DNA of 64,000 bases, taken from positions 1,178,001 through 1,242,000 of the forward strand of contig NZ_QEKM01000001.1 of the NCBI RefSeq assembly GCF_003096555.1, written 5' to 3'. This document shows positions 55,749 through 64,000 of this stretch, piece after piece. A program made the translations under genes and the position numbers. This stretch comes from Simplicispira sp. 125. GTDB lineage: Bacteria; Pseudomonadota; Gammaproteobacteria; Burkholderiales; Burkholderiaceae_C. Position 1 is the first letter of the stretch, and every line of letters starts with the position of its first letter. Under the pieces are notes generated by a model. That model worked only from the letters and a program-made list of their open reading frames with translations, did no database searches and was not told where the DNA came from.

Positions 55749-57122
55749 TTACTTGCGCGCGTGCCTTGCTGCAAGCACATCCGCCAATGCACCCGCCGTG
55801 CGCTGGGCGGCGCCCCGGTGGTCCAGCGCGAACTGCGCCGCTTGCGTGCAGCCCCGGGCCAGGCGCCGGGGATCGCTGGCCCATTCACTCGCCAAGCGCA
55901 GGCCTTGCGCCATGTCGTCCACGCGCTGGGCGGCGCCTGCGCTGCAGGCGGCTACCGCAGCCTCGGCAAAGTTGAAGGTATAGGGCCCGAGCACTACGGG
56001 GCAGCCGCAGGCGGCGGCTTCGATGAGGTTTTGTCCACCCAGCGGCGCAAAGCTGCCACCCAGCAGGGCCACATCGGCCAGGCCGTAATACAGGGCCATT
56101 TCGCCCAGACTGTCGCCCAGCCACACATCGGCATCGGGCGGTGCCGCCACCCACTGGCTGCGGCGCGACACGCGCAGACCGGCACGCGAGAGCAGTTGGT
56201 ACACCTCGTCAAAGCGCTGGGGGTGGCGCGGGACGATGAGCCATTGCACCGCAGAGCGGGCCGGAGCAGCCTTGGATGCTACTGATTCAATAGCTGACAG
56301 CGCTTTACCAGTGGGCGCTGGAGCCCCATTTTTTACAAATTCTTCAAGCCACAGTGCTTCTTCACCCTCGCGGCTGCTGGCCAGCATGACCACGGGGCGG
56401 GTGCTGGTGGTGCGCCAGGCACGGCCCTGCGTTACCTGTTCGACATCGGGCACCACGTCAAACTTCAGGTTACCCAGCACCGCTTGCACGGGCGCACCGA
56501 TAGCGCGCAGGCGTTCGGCGTCCGCCTCGGTTTGCGCCCACACGGCCGTCAGCGCGCCATACGCCGGGCGGGCCAGCCAGCCCAGGCGCTGCGCCTTGCG
56601 CAGCGATTGTTCATTGAAGCGCGCATTGGCCAGCACCAGCGGCACGCCCTGCTGGCGGCACCCGGCCACCAAGTTGGGCCAGACCTCGGTTTCCATCAGG
56701 ATGCCGACCACGGGCTTGAATTTGCGCAAAAACCGCGCCACGGCCCCCGGCGTATCCCAGGGCTGCCAGACCTGCACATCGCCGGGCAGCAGCAGTTTTT
56801 CGCCTTCGGCGCGGCCTGTGGCCGTGCCATGTGTGAGCAGCAGGCGCATGTCGGGCCACTGGTCACGCAGCGCTGTCAGCAAAATGGCCGCGGCGCGGGT
56901 TTCACCCAGCGAAACGGCATGGATCCACAAAAACCGGCCCAGCGCATCGGTGCTGCTGTGCGGCATGAGGCTGTCGATGGGTTGCGGATAACGGCCAAAG
57001 CGCTCGCTGATGGCTTTGCCATAGCCGGGCTCGGCCACGGCACGCCTGCGCAGCTTGCGGCGCAGCAGGGGCTGCGCCAACCAGAGAAGCGTCGAATACA
57101 GGCGAAGGATCAATCGGGCCAT
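55749..57122 (-). CDS. waaA: Lipid IVA 3-deoxy-D-manno-octulosonic acid (Kdo) transferase, with in-frame repeat insertion
   Basis: 457 residues; E. coli WaaA has 425. A glycosyltransferase of the inner membrane that adds Kdo to lipid A precursor. The N-terminal anchor (MARLILRLYSTLLWLAQPLL) and GT-B domain blocks WIHAVSLGETRAA, METEVWPNL and the C-terminal LLGGSFAPLGGQNLIEAAACGCPVVLG are intact. Residues about 260-283 (EFVKNGAPAPTGKALSAIES, then VASK) are encoded by a palindromic element, between ASSREGEEALWL and WLIVPRHPQRF, where homologues continue directly. The frame is preserved. Confidence 0.94.
   Translation of the reverse strand: MARLILRLYSTLLWLAQPLLRRKLRRRAVAEPGYGKAISERFGRYPQPIDSLMPHSSTDALGRFLWIHAVSLGETRAAAILLTALRDQWPDMRLLLTHGTATGRAEGEKLLLPGDVQVWQPWDTPGAVARFLRKFKPVVGILMETEVWPNLVAGCRQQGVPLVLANARFNEQSLRKAQRLGWLARPAYGALTAVWAQTEADAERLRAIGAPVQAVLGNLKFDVVPDVEQVTQGRAWRTTSTRPVVMLASSREGEEALWLEEFVKNGAPAPTGKALSAIESVASKAAPARSAVQWLIVPRHPQRFDEVYQLLSRAGLRVSRRSQWVAAPPDADVWLGDSLGEMALYYGLADVALLGGSFAPLGGQNLIEAAACGCPVVLGPYTFNFAEAAVAACSAGAAQRVDDMAQGLRLASEWASDPRRLARGCTQAAQFALDHRGAAQRTAGALADVLAARHARK
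56275..56343 (+). repeat. Comamonad palindromic element, copy 13, inside waaA
   Basis: GATGCTACTGATTCAATAGC, TGACAGCGCTTTACCAGTGG, GCGCTGGAGCCCCATTTTTT. All parts of the consensus are present, and it is translated in frame as part of WaaA. The same minus-strand phase (ALSAIE) is used at the end of MeaB by copy 4. Confidence 0.9.
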
Positions 57123-57146
57123 GAAAGGAGACGGGTGGTGGCGGCT

Positions 57147-58550
57147 TCAGTGCGCCGCTGCACCCACTTGCGCGCCGGGCTTGACCCGTTCAAGCAACGC
57201 CAGCATGGCCGATTCGATACGGTGCAGCGCCTCGCTCGTGTGGCCTTCAAAGCGCAGCACCAGCACCGGCGTGGTGTTGCTGGCGCGGATCAGGCCAAAG
57301 CCATCGGGCCAGTCCACGCGCAGGCCGTCGATGGTGTTGATCTGAGCGGGCGCGGCAAAAGTCTCAAATGCCAGGGCCTGCAGCTCGGCGGTGAGGCGGT
57401 GGGGCTCGCCTTCTTCGCAGGCCACGTTCAGTTCAGGGGTGCTGTGGCTGCTCGGCAGGCCGTTGAGCACGGCGCCGGGGTCGTCGTGGCGGCTCAAAAT
57501 CTCCAGCAGGCGGCAGCCAGCGTAGGTACCGTCGTCAAAACCGAACCAGCGCTCCTTGAAGAAAATGTGGCCGCTCATCTCGCCGCCCAGGGGGGAGTCG
57601 AGTTCTTTCATCCTGGCCTTGATGAGCGAGTGGCCGGTCTTGTACATCAGGGGCTTGCCGCCTGCGGCCTCAATGGCGGGCGCCAGGCGCTGCGTGCATT
57701 TCACGTCGAACAGGATGGTGCCGCCGGGCACGCGCGCGAGCACGTCCTGGGCAAACAGCATCATTTGCCGGTCAGGGAAGATGTTGGTGCCGTCGCGGGT
57801 AACAATGCCCAGCCGGTCGCCGTCGCCGTCAAAAGCCAGGCCCAGTTCGGCGTCGCTGGCCTGCAGGGCGGCAATCAGGTCGCGCAGGTTTTCGGGCTTG
57901 CTCGGATCGGGGTGGTGGTTGGGGAAGTTGCCATCCACCTCTGAGAACAGCTCGATCACCTCGCAGCCAATGGCGCGAAAGATGTCCGGCGCCGAAGCCC
58001 CGGCAATGCCGTTGCCGCTGTCCACCACGATTTTCATGGGGCGCGCGAGCCGGATGTCCGAGACGATGCGTTCACGGTAGGCCGCCAGCACATCGGCCTG
58101 GCGGATGTAGCCGCCCGGTTCGATCTGCCAGCGCTCTTCTTCCATGGTGCGGCGGAGCTGCTGGATTTCCTCGCCAAAGATGGCGCGGCCATTGAGCACC
58201 ATCTTGAAACCGTTGTAGTCCTTGGGGTTGTGGCTGCCCGTGACCTGGATGCCGCTGTTGCACAGCGTACTGGCGGCAAAGTAGAGCATGGGCGTCGTGC
58301 TCAGGCCAATGTCGATCACCTCCATCCCCGCCTCGGCCAGCCCCAGCATGAGGGCAGCCGACAACGCCGGGCCCGACAGGCGTCCGTCGCGCCCCACGGC
58401 CACCGTGGTCTGGCCCTCGGCCCGGGCAGCGGCGCCAAAGGCGCGGCCCAGGCCCCGGGCGACTTTGTCGTCGAGGGTGGTGGGGACAATGCCCCGGATG
58501 TCATAGGCTTTGAAAATGGCAGGCGAGAGTTGCACGGGTGTCGCTTTCAC
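57147..58550 (-). CDS. Phosphomannomutase/phosphoglucomutase
   Basis: 467 residues from GTG 58550 (GTG 58535 is the alternative). Alpha-D-phosphohexomutase family with the phosphoserine loop TGSHNPKDYNGFK, metal-binding DGDGDRLG, sugar loop GGEMSGHIFF and the C-terminal phosphate loop RASNTTPVLVLRFE. It resembles Pseudomonas AlgC. It supplies Man-1-P or Glc-1-P for LPS and exopolysaccharide, which fits its place beside waaA. Confidence 0.93.
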   Translation of the reverse strand: MKATPVQLSPAIFKAYDIRGIVPTTLDDKVARGLGRAFGAAARAEGQTTVAVGRDGRLSGPALSAALMLGLAEAGMEVIDIGLSTTPMLYFAASTLCNSGIQVTGSHNPKDYNGFKMVLNGRAIFGEEIQQLRRTMEEERWQIEPGGYIRQADVLAAYRERIVSDIRLARPMKIVVDSGNGIAGASAPDIFRAIGCEVIELFSEVDGNFPNHHPDPSKPENLRDLIAALQASDAELGLAFDGDGDRLGIVTRDGTNIFPDRQMMLFAQDVLARVPGGTILFDVKCTQRLAPAIEAAGGKPLMYKTGHSLIKARMKELDSPLGGEMSGHIFFKERWFGFDDGTYAGCRLLEILSRHDDPGAVLNGLPSSHSTPELNVACEEGEPHRLTAELQALAFETFAAPAQINTIDGLRVDWPDGFGLIRASNTTPVLVLRFEGHTSEALHRIESAMLALLERVKPGAQVGAAAH

Positions 58551-58669
58551 AGGTGTACGGAACCGGCGCCGATTGTAGGGGCCTGCCCCCGGCACCCCGC
58601 GCATGGCTCGCACCGGGCACATGTCCGAAAACGGCTAGCAGCAGGTCGGCAGCGGCCTATCATTCGTCC

Positions 58670-60199
58670 ATGTCCCGCACAGATTCCACAAACGATGATG
58701 GCCGCTACCTCGCCTTGCAGGCGCGGGATGCGCGCTTTGACGGACAGTTCTTTACCGGCGTCACCTCCACCGGCATCTACTGCCGCCCGGTGTGTGCCGT
58801 GCGCACGCCACGGCGCGAGAACTGCCGCTTCTTTGCCTTGGCGGCGCAGGCCGAGAGCGCCGGTTTCAGGCCCTGCCTGCGCTGCAGGCCCGAGATAGCG
58901 CCCCAGGCGCTGGTATGGTCGGTGCAGGATGCCTCGGGCATCCTGGTGCAGCAGGCTGTGCACTTGCTCGATACCCTGGACACCTGGGGCGCAGAACAGG
59001 CCACTCCGCGCATGACTGCTGTGGCGCAGCGCCTGGGCGTGAGCGACCGGCACCTGCGCCGCATTTTTGAGGCGGCGCTGGGCGTCTCGCCCCTGCAATA
59101 CCTGCAAACCCGCCGCCTGCTGGCAGCCAAGCAGTTGCTGACCGACACGGCCATGCCGATCACCCAGGTCGCGCTGGCCAGCGGCTTTGGCAGCGTGCGC
59201 CGCTTCAATGCGGCGTTTACGCAGCATTACGGCCTGCAGCCCACCGCCTTGCGCCGCACAGGCGCCCCGCCCGGTGCAACGCCCAGTGCACGCATCCGGC
59301 TGGCCTACCGCCCTCCGTTCGATGCACCAGCCCTGTTGGCCTTTTTTGCGCAGCGGCAATTTGGTGGTGTGGAGTGGGCGCAGGCCGACGAGGCCCTGGC
59401 GCTGCGGCGTACCGTGCGCCTGCAGGTCGGCGCCCAGGCGGTGACCGGCTGGCTGAGCGCCCGCTTTGACACGGCGCGCCACCAGGTGCTGCTCGAGACC
59501 AGCGACAGCCTGTACCCGGTGCTGCCCCAGGTGATTGCCCGGGTGCGGGCCCTGCTGGACCTGGATGCCGATCCGGCCGCCATCAATGCGGTGCTGCATG
59601 CGTCGTTCCCCACCGGCGATGGCCTGCGTGTGCCGGGCGTCTTTGACGGCTTTGAGCTGGCCGTGCGCGCCGTGCTGGGCCAGCAAATCACCGTGGCGGC
59701 TGCGCGCACCCTGGGCCAGCGACTGGTGGAACGCTTTGGTGAGCCCATCACCACGCCTTGGCCCGCGCTGCACCGCCTGTTCCCAGCCCCCGCCGTGCTC
59801 GCGCAGGCCGAGGGCGATGCGCTGGGGCAACTGGGCATCGTGCGCCAGCGCCAGGCGGCCATCGTGGTGCTGGCACGGGCGGTGACCAGTGGCCAGATCG
59901 CCCTGCACCCCGGCGCCGACGTGGCGACCACCACCGCCGCCCTGTGCCAGTTGCCCGGTATTGGCGACTGGACGGCCCAGTACATCGCCCTGCGCGCGTT
60001 GCGCTGGCCCGACGCCTTTCCCGCAGGCGACGTGGCGTTGCACAAGGCCCTGGGTGTGCAAGGCCACAAAAATCCTGCCCGGGCCGCCACCGAAGCAGCC
60101 ATCGCCTGGCGCCCCTGGCGCGGCTACGCCGTGCTGCGCGCCTGGGCGGGCACAGGGCCCGTGGACGCTGCCGCCCCTCAAACACTATTGAATCAATAG
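58670..60199 (+). CDS. Ada N-domain / AraC / AlkA fusion: alkylation-damage sensor and 3-methyladenine DNA glycosylase
   Basis: 509 residues from ATG 58670. Residues 1-80 are an Ada N-terminal zinc domain with Cys38, Cys42, Cys69 and Cys72 at the same numbers as in E. coli Ada; Cys38 is the methylphosphotriester acceptor there. An AraC-type HTH follows (about 110-200, ITQVALASGFGSVRRFNAAF), then AlkA (VRAVLGQQITVAAARTLGQR; HhH-GPD with LPGIGDWTAQYIALRA and catalytic Asp in FPAGD). It combines sensing, transcription control and base excision in one chain. The last codons (TLLNQ-stop) belong to palindromic element 14. Confidence 0.93.
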   Translation: MSRTDSTNDDGRYLALQARDARFDGQFFTGVTSTGIYCRPVCAVRTPRRENCRFFALAAQAESAGFRPCLRCRPEIAPQALVWSVQDASGILVQQAVHLLDTLDTWGAEQATPRMTAVAQRLGVSDRHLRRIFEAALGVSPLQYLQTRRLLAAKQLLTDTAMPITQVALASGFGSVRRFNAAFTQHYGLQPTALRRTGAPPGATPSARIRLAYRPPFDAPALLAFFAQRQFGGVEWAQADEALALRRTVRLQVGAQAVTGWLSARFDTARHQVLLETSDSLYPVLPQVIARVRALLDLDADPAAINAVLHASFPTGDGLRVPGVFDGFELAVRAVLGQQITVAAARTLGQRLVERFGEPITTPWPALHRLFPAPAVLAQAEGDALGQLGIVRQRQAAIVVLARAVTSGQIALHPGADVATTTAALCQLPGIGDWTAQYIALRALRWPDAFPAGDVALHKALGVQGHKNPARAATEAAIAWRPWRGYAVLRAWAGTGPVDAAAPQTLLNQ

Positions 60200-60242
60200 C
60201 TGCTGGCGCTCTCCCCTCCTGCGCCAAAGCCTGTTTTGGTAT
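60182..60242 (+). repeat. Comamonad palindromic element, copy 14 (encodes a C-terminus)
   Basis: ACACTATTGAATCAATAGCT, GCTGGCGCTCTCCCCTCCTG, CGCCAAAGCCTGTTTTG. It supplies the final residues and stop codon of the Ada-AlkA protein and fills the gap to ogt. Confidence 0.85.
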
Positions 60243-60259
60243 CTAATTCAAAGCCTGCC

Positions 60260-60769
60260 ATGCAATTCCATCCCTTGACCGTGCAAACAAGCACCCCCAC
60301 CCTTCTGGGCACCGTCCGGCTGGCCTCTTCACCCGCCGGGCTGTGCGGTTTGTGGTTTGACGGCCAGCGCCACCTGCCCCCTCTGCTCGACGGTTCTGGC
60401 GCATGGCCCACCGTGCACGACCACCCAGTGCTGCGCCTTGCGGCCGAACAACTGCAGCAATACCTGCGCGGCGACCGCCAGCCGTTCGACCTGCCCCTGG
60501 ATCTGGCGGGCGGCACTGCCTTCCAACAGGCCGTGTGGCAGGCGCTGCTGCGCATCCCCAGGGGCCAGACCACCAGCTACGGCGCGCTGGCGCGCCAGAT
60601 GGATCGCCCGACGGCCGTGCGCGCCGTGGGTGCGGCCGTCGGGCGCAATCCTTTGAGCATGGTGGTGCCCTGCCACCGTGTGCTGGGAAAAGACGGCAGC
60701 CTGACAGGTTATGCCGGTGGCCTGGACCGCAAAACCGCCTTGCTGCGCCTTGAAGGCGTTATCGCATGA
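60260..60769 (+). CDS. ogt: Methylated-DNA--protein-cysteine methyltransferase
   Basis: 169 residues from ATG 60260 (AAAG upstream). Active site PCHRV with Cys138, helix-turn-helix region FQQAVWQALLRIPRGQTTSYGALA, and the Asn/Arg motif VGAAVGRNP are intact. It repairs O6-methylguanine by self-alkylation. With the Ada-AlkA fusion upstream it completes an adaptive-response cluster. It overlaps the DMT exporter by four bases. Confidence 0.95.
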   Translation: MQFHPLTVQTSTPTLLGTVRLASSPAGLCGLWFDGQRHLPPLLDGSGAWPTVHDHPVLRLAAEQLQQYLRGDRQPFDLPLDLAGGTAFQQAVWQALLRIPRGQTTSYGALARQMDRPTAVRAVGAAVGRNPLSMVVPCHRVLGKDGSLTGYAGGLDRKTALLRLEGVIA

Positions 60770-61695
60770 CGACAAGCCCCCACCACGCCCCAGTCTCCTC
60801 CTGGATCGGTGAATTCGTCCTTCTCTCAGCCCTCTGGGGGGCATCATTTCTGTTCATGCGCATGGGGGCCGCCGAATTCGGTCCCTTGCCCACCGCCGGG
60901 CTGCGCGTGCTGCTGGCCACTCTCTTCTTGTGGCCCATCCTGCTGCACCAGGGCCAGTGGCCTGCGCTGCGCCGACACTGGAAGCCGACGTTGCTCGCCG
61001 GGCTGGTGAACTCGGCCATCCCGTTCGCGCTGTATTCCTGGGCGGTGCTGCACATCACCACGGGCCTGGCCTCCATCCTGAACGCCACCGTGCCGCTGTT
61101 TGGCGCGCTGGTGGCCTGGGTCTGGCTGGGCGACCGTATCAATCGCCTGCGCTGGCTGGGCCTGGGCATTGGTTTTGTGGGCGTGGCGTTGCTGGCCTGG
61201 CGGGCGCCGGGGGGCGCCGGCATCAAGTCAGCGGCAGCGCCCTGGGCCATTGCGGCCTGCCTGGGCGCCACCATCTGCTATGCCCTGGCGGCCAGCTTCG
61301 CCCGCAGGTACCTGATGGGGGTGCCGCCGCTGGCCACTGCCACCGGCAGCCAGCTGGGGGCGGCGCTGGGTCTGTGCGTTCCCATGCTGTGGTTCTGGCC
61401 GACCACCATGCCGGGCGTGCGGGCCTGGGCGGCCATTGTGGCCATTGCCGTGTTGTGCACGGGCATTGCCTACATTCTGTATTTCCGCCTGATTGCCCAT
61501 GCCGGGCCCAGCCGGGCGCTGGCGGTGACCTTCATGGCGCCGGTGTTTGCCGTGTTCTACGGAGTGGTATTCCTTGATGAGACCGTGACACCCTGGATGC
61601 TGGGCTGCGCGGTGGTGATTGTTTCGGGCACTTTGTTGTCGACAGGACTCATTGGTGCGCGCCGGCCTGCTGCGAAAGAGGCAGAACAGCCCTAA
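60766..61695 (+). CDS. EamA/DMT-family inner-membrane exporter
   Basis: 309 residues, ten predicted helices in two EamA repeats (first: LLSALWGASFLFMRMGAAEF; second: AACLGATICYALAASFARRY). Family members export amino acids or other metabolites. Start ATG overlaps the ogt stop, so it is co-translated with DNA repair genes. Substrate unknown. Confidence 0.88.
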   Translation: MTTSPHHAPVSSWIGEFVLLSALWGASFLFMRMGAAEFGPLPTAGLRVLLATLFLWPILLHQGQWPALRRHWKPTLLAGLVNSAIPFALYSWAVLHITTGLASILNATVPLFGALVAWVWLGDRINRLRWLGLGIGFVGVALLAWRAPGGAGIKSAAAPWAIAACLGATICYALAASFARRYLMGVPPLATATGSQLGAALGLCVPMLWFWPTTMPGVRAWAAIVAIAVLCTGIAYILYFRLIAHAGPSRALAVTFMAPVFAVFYGVVFLDETVTPWMLGCAVVIVSGTLLSTGLIGARRPAAKEAEQP

Positions 61696-61704
61696 ACTGC
61701 CGCT

Positions 61705-64000
61705 ATGTCAGATGCGCAACGCCATCCTCTTGCCGCAGAGCCCGCAGAATCTGCCCGTATGGAGGCCGTCGTGGATGCTCTGCGCGCATCTGAAGACCAC
61801 GCCAACGCGATCTACCAGGTGCTGCCCGACCCGGCGGGCCTGACACGGCTGTCGGATGGCAGGTACCTTGAAATCAACCCCGCCTTTTGCCGTCGCCTCA
61901 ACCTGCGGCGCGATGACGTCATTGGCCGCACATCAACCGAACTGAAAATTTGGGCCAACGAACACGAGCGCCTACGGCTGATCGAGGCCCTGCAGAACAC
62001 GGGCCAGGTCGATGATCTACCAATGGTGGCCCACGGCAACGGTGTTTCCATCCACGGACTGATGTTTGCGCGCCAGGTACAAATCGACGGCGACGAATGC
62101 CTGGTGTTCGTCTTCCACGACACGACCGAAGAGCGGCGCACCAATGCAGAGCTCATGGCCGTCAACACAGCGCTGGCCCAGGCGGGCCGCATGGCGCGGC
62201 TGGGTGCCTGGGAGGACGTGCGCGGCCAGGGCCTGGTGTACTGGTCCGACGTCTGCTATGACATCCATGGCCTGCAACCGGGTTCCGCGCTACCGCGCCA
62301 GTACATCGAGACTTATGTGGCACCACCGTGGCAAGACGCCATGCGGGCAAACTTCCGCCAATGCATCGCGCAGCAGGTCGAGTGGAGCATGGATATCCAG
62401 ATCATCCACGCCGATGGCAGCCTGCGCTGGGTGCGCACGCGGGGAGAACCCGTGGTGGAGAACGGCCGCGTGGTCCGCATCCAGGGGGTGATGCAGGACA
62501 TTGACGAATACCAGCGTGCCGAGGAACGCCTGCGCCAGTCAGAAGAGCGCTTCTCGCGCATGTTCCAGCTCGCGCCCTACCCCATGGGCATGGTGCGCCG
62601 CGACAACGCCTGCTACATCGAGGTCAACCCGGCCTGGGAAGCCATGTTTGGCTTTACCCGCGACGAGGCCCTGGGCCACTCTTCCATCGACCTGGGCATC
62701 TACGCCGCTACGGCACGTGCGAACATGGTCCATGTGGCCAACGCCACCGAGATGCTCAAGGGCTATGAGATCACGGCCATCACGCGCAGCGGCGCCCAGC
62801 TGACGTTGCTGCAGTCCATGCGCGCCACCGAGTTTGACGGCCAGGATGTCTGGCTTTTTGCGCTGCACGACATCACCGATCGCAAGAAGGCTGAAGAGCA
62901 GGTGCGCGAACGCGAAGCACTGCTCTCGCTCACCCTCTCGGCGGCCAACCTGGGGCTGTGGGACTGGAACCTGCACACCGGCCTGGTCACGGGCGACCAG
63001 CGCTGGCTGGCCATGCGCGGGCTGCCGCCCAACGCCGTGGATGCCTCCGGCGTCGTCTGGACCGACGCCCTCGAACCCGAGGATGTACTGCAGATCACGA
63101 CCGAAGTCACGCGCCACACATCCGACCCAGACACCCCGTTCGACACCACCACCTGCATCCGGCGGCCCCACCAAAACGACCGCTGGCTGCGCGCGCTGGG
63201 CAAAGTTGTGCGCTTTGACGATACCGGTCAGCCCACACGCATGCTGGGTGTGTCCATGGACGTGACGGGCCAGCGCGAGCAAGAAATTCTGCTGCGCCGA
63301 CTGGCCCATTTCGATACCCTGACCGGCCTGCCCAACCGCGTGCTGCTGGCCCGCAAGCTGGCCGAAGGCATGTCGCTGGCCCATGCCGAAGGCTCCCTGC
63401 TGGGTGTGGCCTACCTGGATCTCGATGGGTTCAAACCCGTCAACGACCGCCTGGGACACGACGCCGGCGACCGCCTGCTGGTGATTGCCGCCCAGCGCCT
63501 GACGCGCGCACTGCGCCCGCAAGATTGCGTGGCGCGCTTAGGGGGCGACGAATTCGTCATTCTGATGCCTGGGTTGTCCAGCAACATCGAATGCAAGCAT
63601 GCGCTGAGCCAGGTCATGCAAAGCCTGGCCTCGCCCTACCAAATCGGCAGCCACCGGGTCTCGGTGACCGCCAGCATCGGCTACACCCTGTACCCCAGCG
63701 ATGATGCGGATGCCGACACCCTGATGCGCCATGCCGACCAGGCCATGTATGCCGCCAAGCAGGGGGGGCGCAACCGTTTTCATGAGTTCGACGCCACGCA
63801 GGAACGCCAGTCGCGCCAACTGCGCGAACAGATTGCGGAACTGCGCGAAGCGCTGGCCCAGGGGCAGTTTGTGCTGTACCTGCAGCCCAAAGTGGACATG
63901 CACCTGGGCACTGTGGTGGGCGCCGAGGCGCTGGCGCGCTGGCAGCACCCTGAAAAAGGGGTTTTGTCACCCGCAGCTTTCATGCCCCTGCTCGAAGGCA
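61705..64000 (+). CDS. PAS-GGDEF-EAL c-di-GMP signalling protein (3' end outside window)
   Basis: At least 765 codons, open at the window's right edge. ATG 61705 begins MSDAQRHPLAAEPAESARME. Three PAS/PAC units (near residues 40-150, 155-275, 290-400) and a fourth PAS (about 415-525) precede GGDEF, intact at 613-617 with I-site RPQD five residues before it. An EAL domain begins near residue 705 (QFVLYLQPKVDM, VVGAEALARW). It could both make and degrade c-di-GMP; the downstream EAL catalytic residues are not in view. No membrane segment is seen. Confidence 0.93.
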   Translation, partial: MSDAQRHPLAAEPAESARMEAVVDALRASEDHANAIYQVLPDPAGLTRLSDGRYLEINPAFCRRLNLRRDDVIGRTSTELKIWANEHERLRLIEALQNTGQVDDLPMVAHGNGVSIHGLMFARQVQIDGDECLVFVFHDTTEERRTNAELMAVNTALAQAGRMARLGAWEDVRGQGLVYWSDVCYDIHGLQPGSALPRQYIETYVAPPWQDAMRANFRQCIAQQVEWSMDIQIIHADGSLRWVRTRGEPVVENGRVVRIQGVMQDIDEYQRAEERLRQSEERFSRMFQLAPYPMGMVRRDNACYIEVNPAWEAMFGFTRDEALGHSSIDLGIYAATARANMVHVANATEMLKGYEITAITRSGAQLTLLQSMRATEFDGQDVWLFALHDITDRKKAEEQVREREALLSLTLSAANLGLWDWNLHTGLVTGDQRWLAMRGLPPNAVDASGVVWTDALEPEDVLQITTEVTRHTSDPDTPFDTTTCIRRPHQNDRWLRALGKVVRFDDTGQPTRMLGVSMDVTGQREQEILLRRLAHFDTLTGLPNRVLLARKLAEGMSLAHAEGSLLGVAYLDLDGFKPVNDRLGHDAGDRLLVIAAQRLTRALRPQDCVARLGGDEFVILMPGLSSNIECKHALSQVMQSLASPYQIGSHRVSVTASIGYTLYPSDDADADTLMRHADQAMYAAKQGGRNRFHEFDATQERQSRQLREQIAELREALAQGQFVLYLQPKVDMHLGTVVGAEALARWQHPEKGVLSPAAFMPLLEG

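Overview
The window is about 64 kb of GC-rich chromosome. Gene content points to a betaproteobacterium of the Comamonadaceae (Acidovorax/Simplicispira type): beta-type BioB, a propionyl-CoA carboxylase / methylmalonyl-CoA mutase / MeaB cluster, a DUF3334 protein, an L-isoaspartate methyltransferase-rhodanese-TolC run near waaA, and a dispersed palindromic element of a kind I associate with this family. No rRNA, tRNA, CRISPR array or intact IS is visible. This is assignment from proteins and style, not from a marker gene.

Layout. 0-5 kb: end of a diguanylate cyclase, gloA, a YgaVP-like sulfur-stress locus (ArsR repressor divergent from DUF2892, rhodanese, OsmC, DUF2892), then bioB. 4.6-14.3 kb: the minus-strand propionate/methylmalonyl-CoA cluster (mutase, MeaB, PccB, PccA, a VOC protein that could be the epimerase) with a divergent GntR/FCD regulator; two foreign-looking genes (HNH nuclease, M15-like protein) sit between pccB and pccA. 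14.4-29 kb: DUF3334, acyl-CoA ligase, a saccharopine-dehydrogenase-type enzyme with divergent Lrp regulator, acyltransferase, OmpA-like protein, ChaC, PdxH, SDR, AEC transporter, ChrA, a beta-solenoid protein, a patatin lipoprotein and a cold-shock-type RRM protein. 29.2-36.4 kb: an accessory island with a small secreted/membrane gene set, a RES/Xre toxin-antitoxin pair, a PAS-GGDEF protein and a DUF262-HEPN pair, punctuated by broken copies of the two flanking core genes. 36.4-42.3 kb: a zinc-uptake operon (Zur, ABC transporter, DUF3299, DUF2946-like, ZnuD-like receptor) behind a good Zur-type palindrome. 42.3-51.3 kb: msrA, an FmdE-like gene and a TetR-controlled RND efflux operon that also carries pcm-like, rhodanese and tolC genes. 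51.5-64 kb: AhpD-like, DUF488, Rieske-FAD reductase, a Cys/Met PLP enzyme, waaA, phosphomannomutase, an Ada-AlkA fusion with ogt, a DMT exporter and a PAS-GGDEF-EAL protein cut by the window end.

Three things stand out. First, the DUF262-HEPN pair (34467-36253), of lower GC and flanked by 132-bp direct repeats, is a strong candidate for a poorly characterised RNase-based defence or toxin system. Second, two unrelated loci (pccB/pccA and rrm/znuD) show the same architecture: cargo lies between two core genes, and neighbouring cargos are separated by a scar in which the end of the far flanking gene is fused to the end of the near flanking gene, as if two alleles carrying different cargo had been joined end to end at microhomology. 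Third, about 14 copies of a roughly 55-bp palindromic element are scattered here. One is inserted in frame inside waaA, and several form the ends of protein-coding genes.
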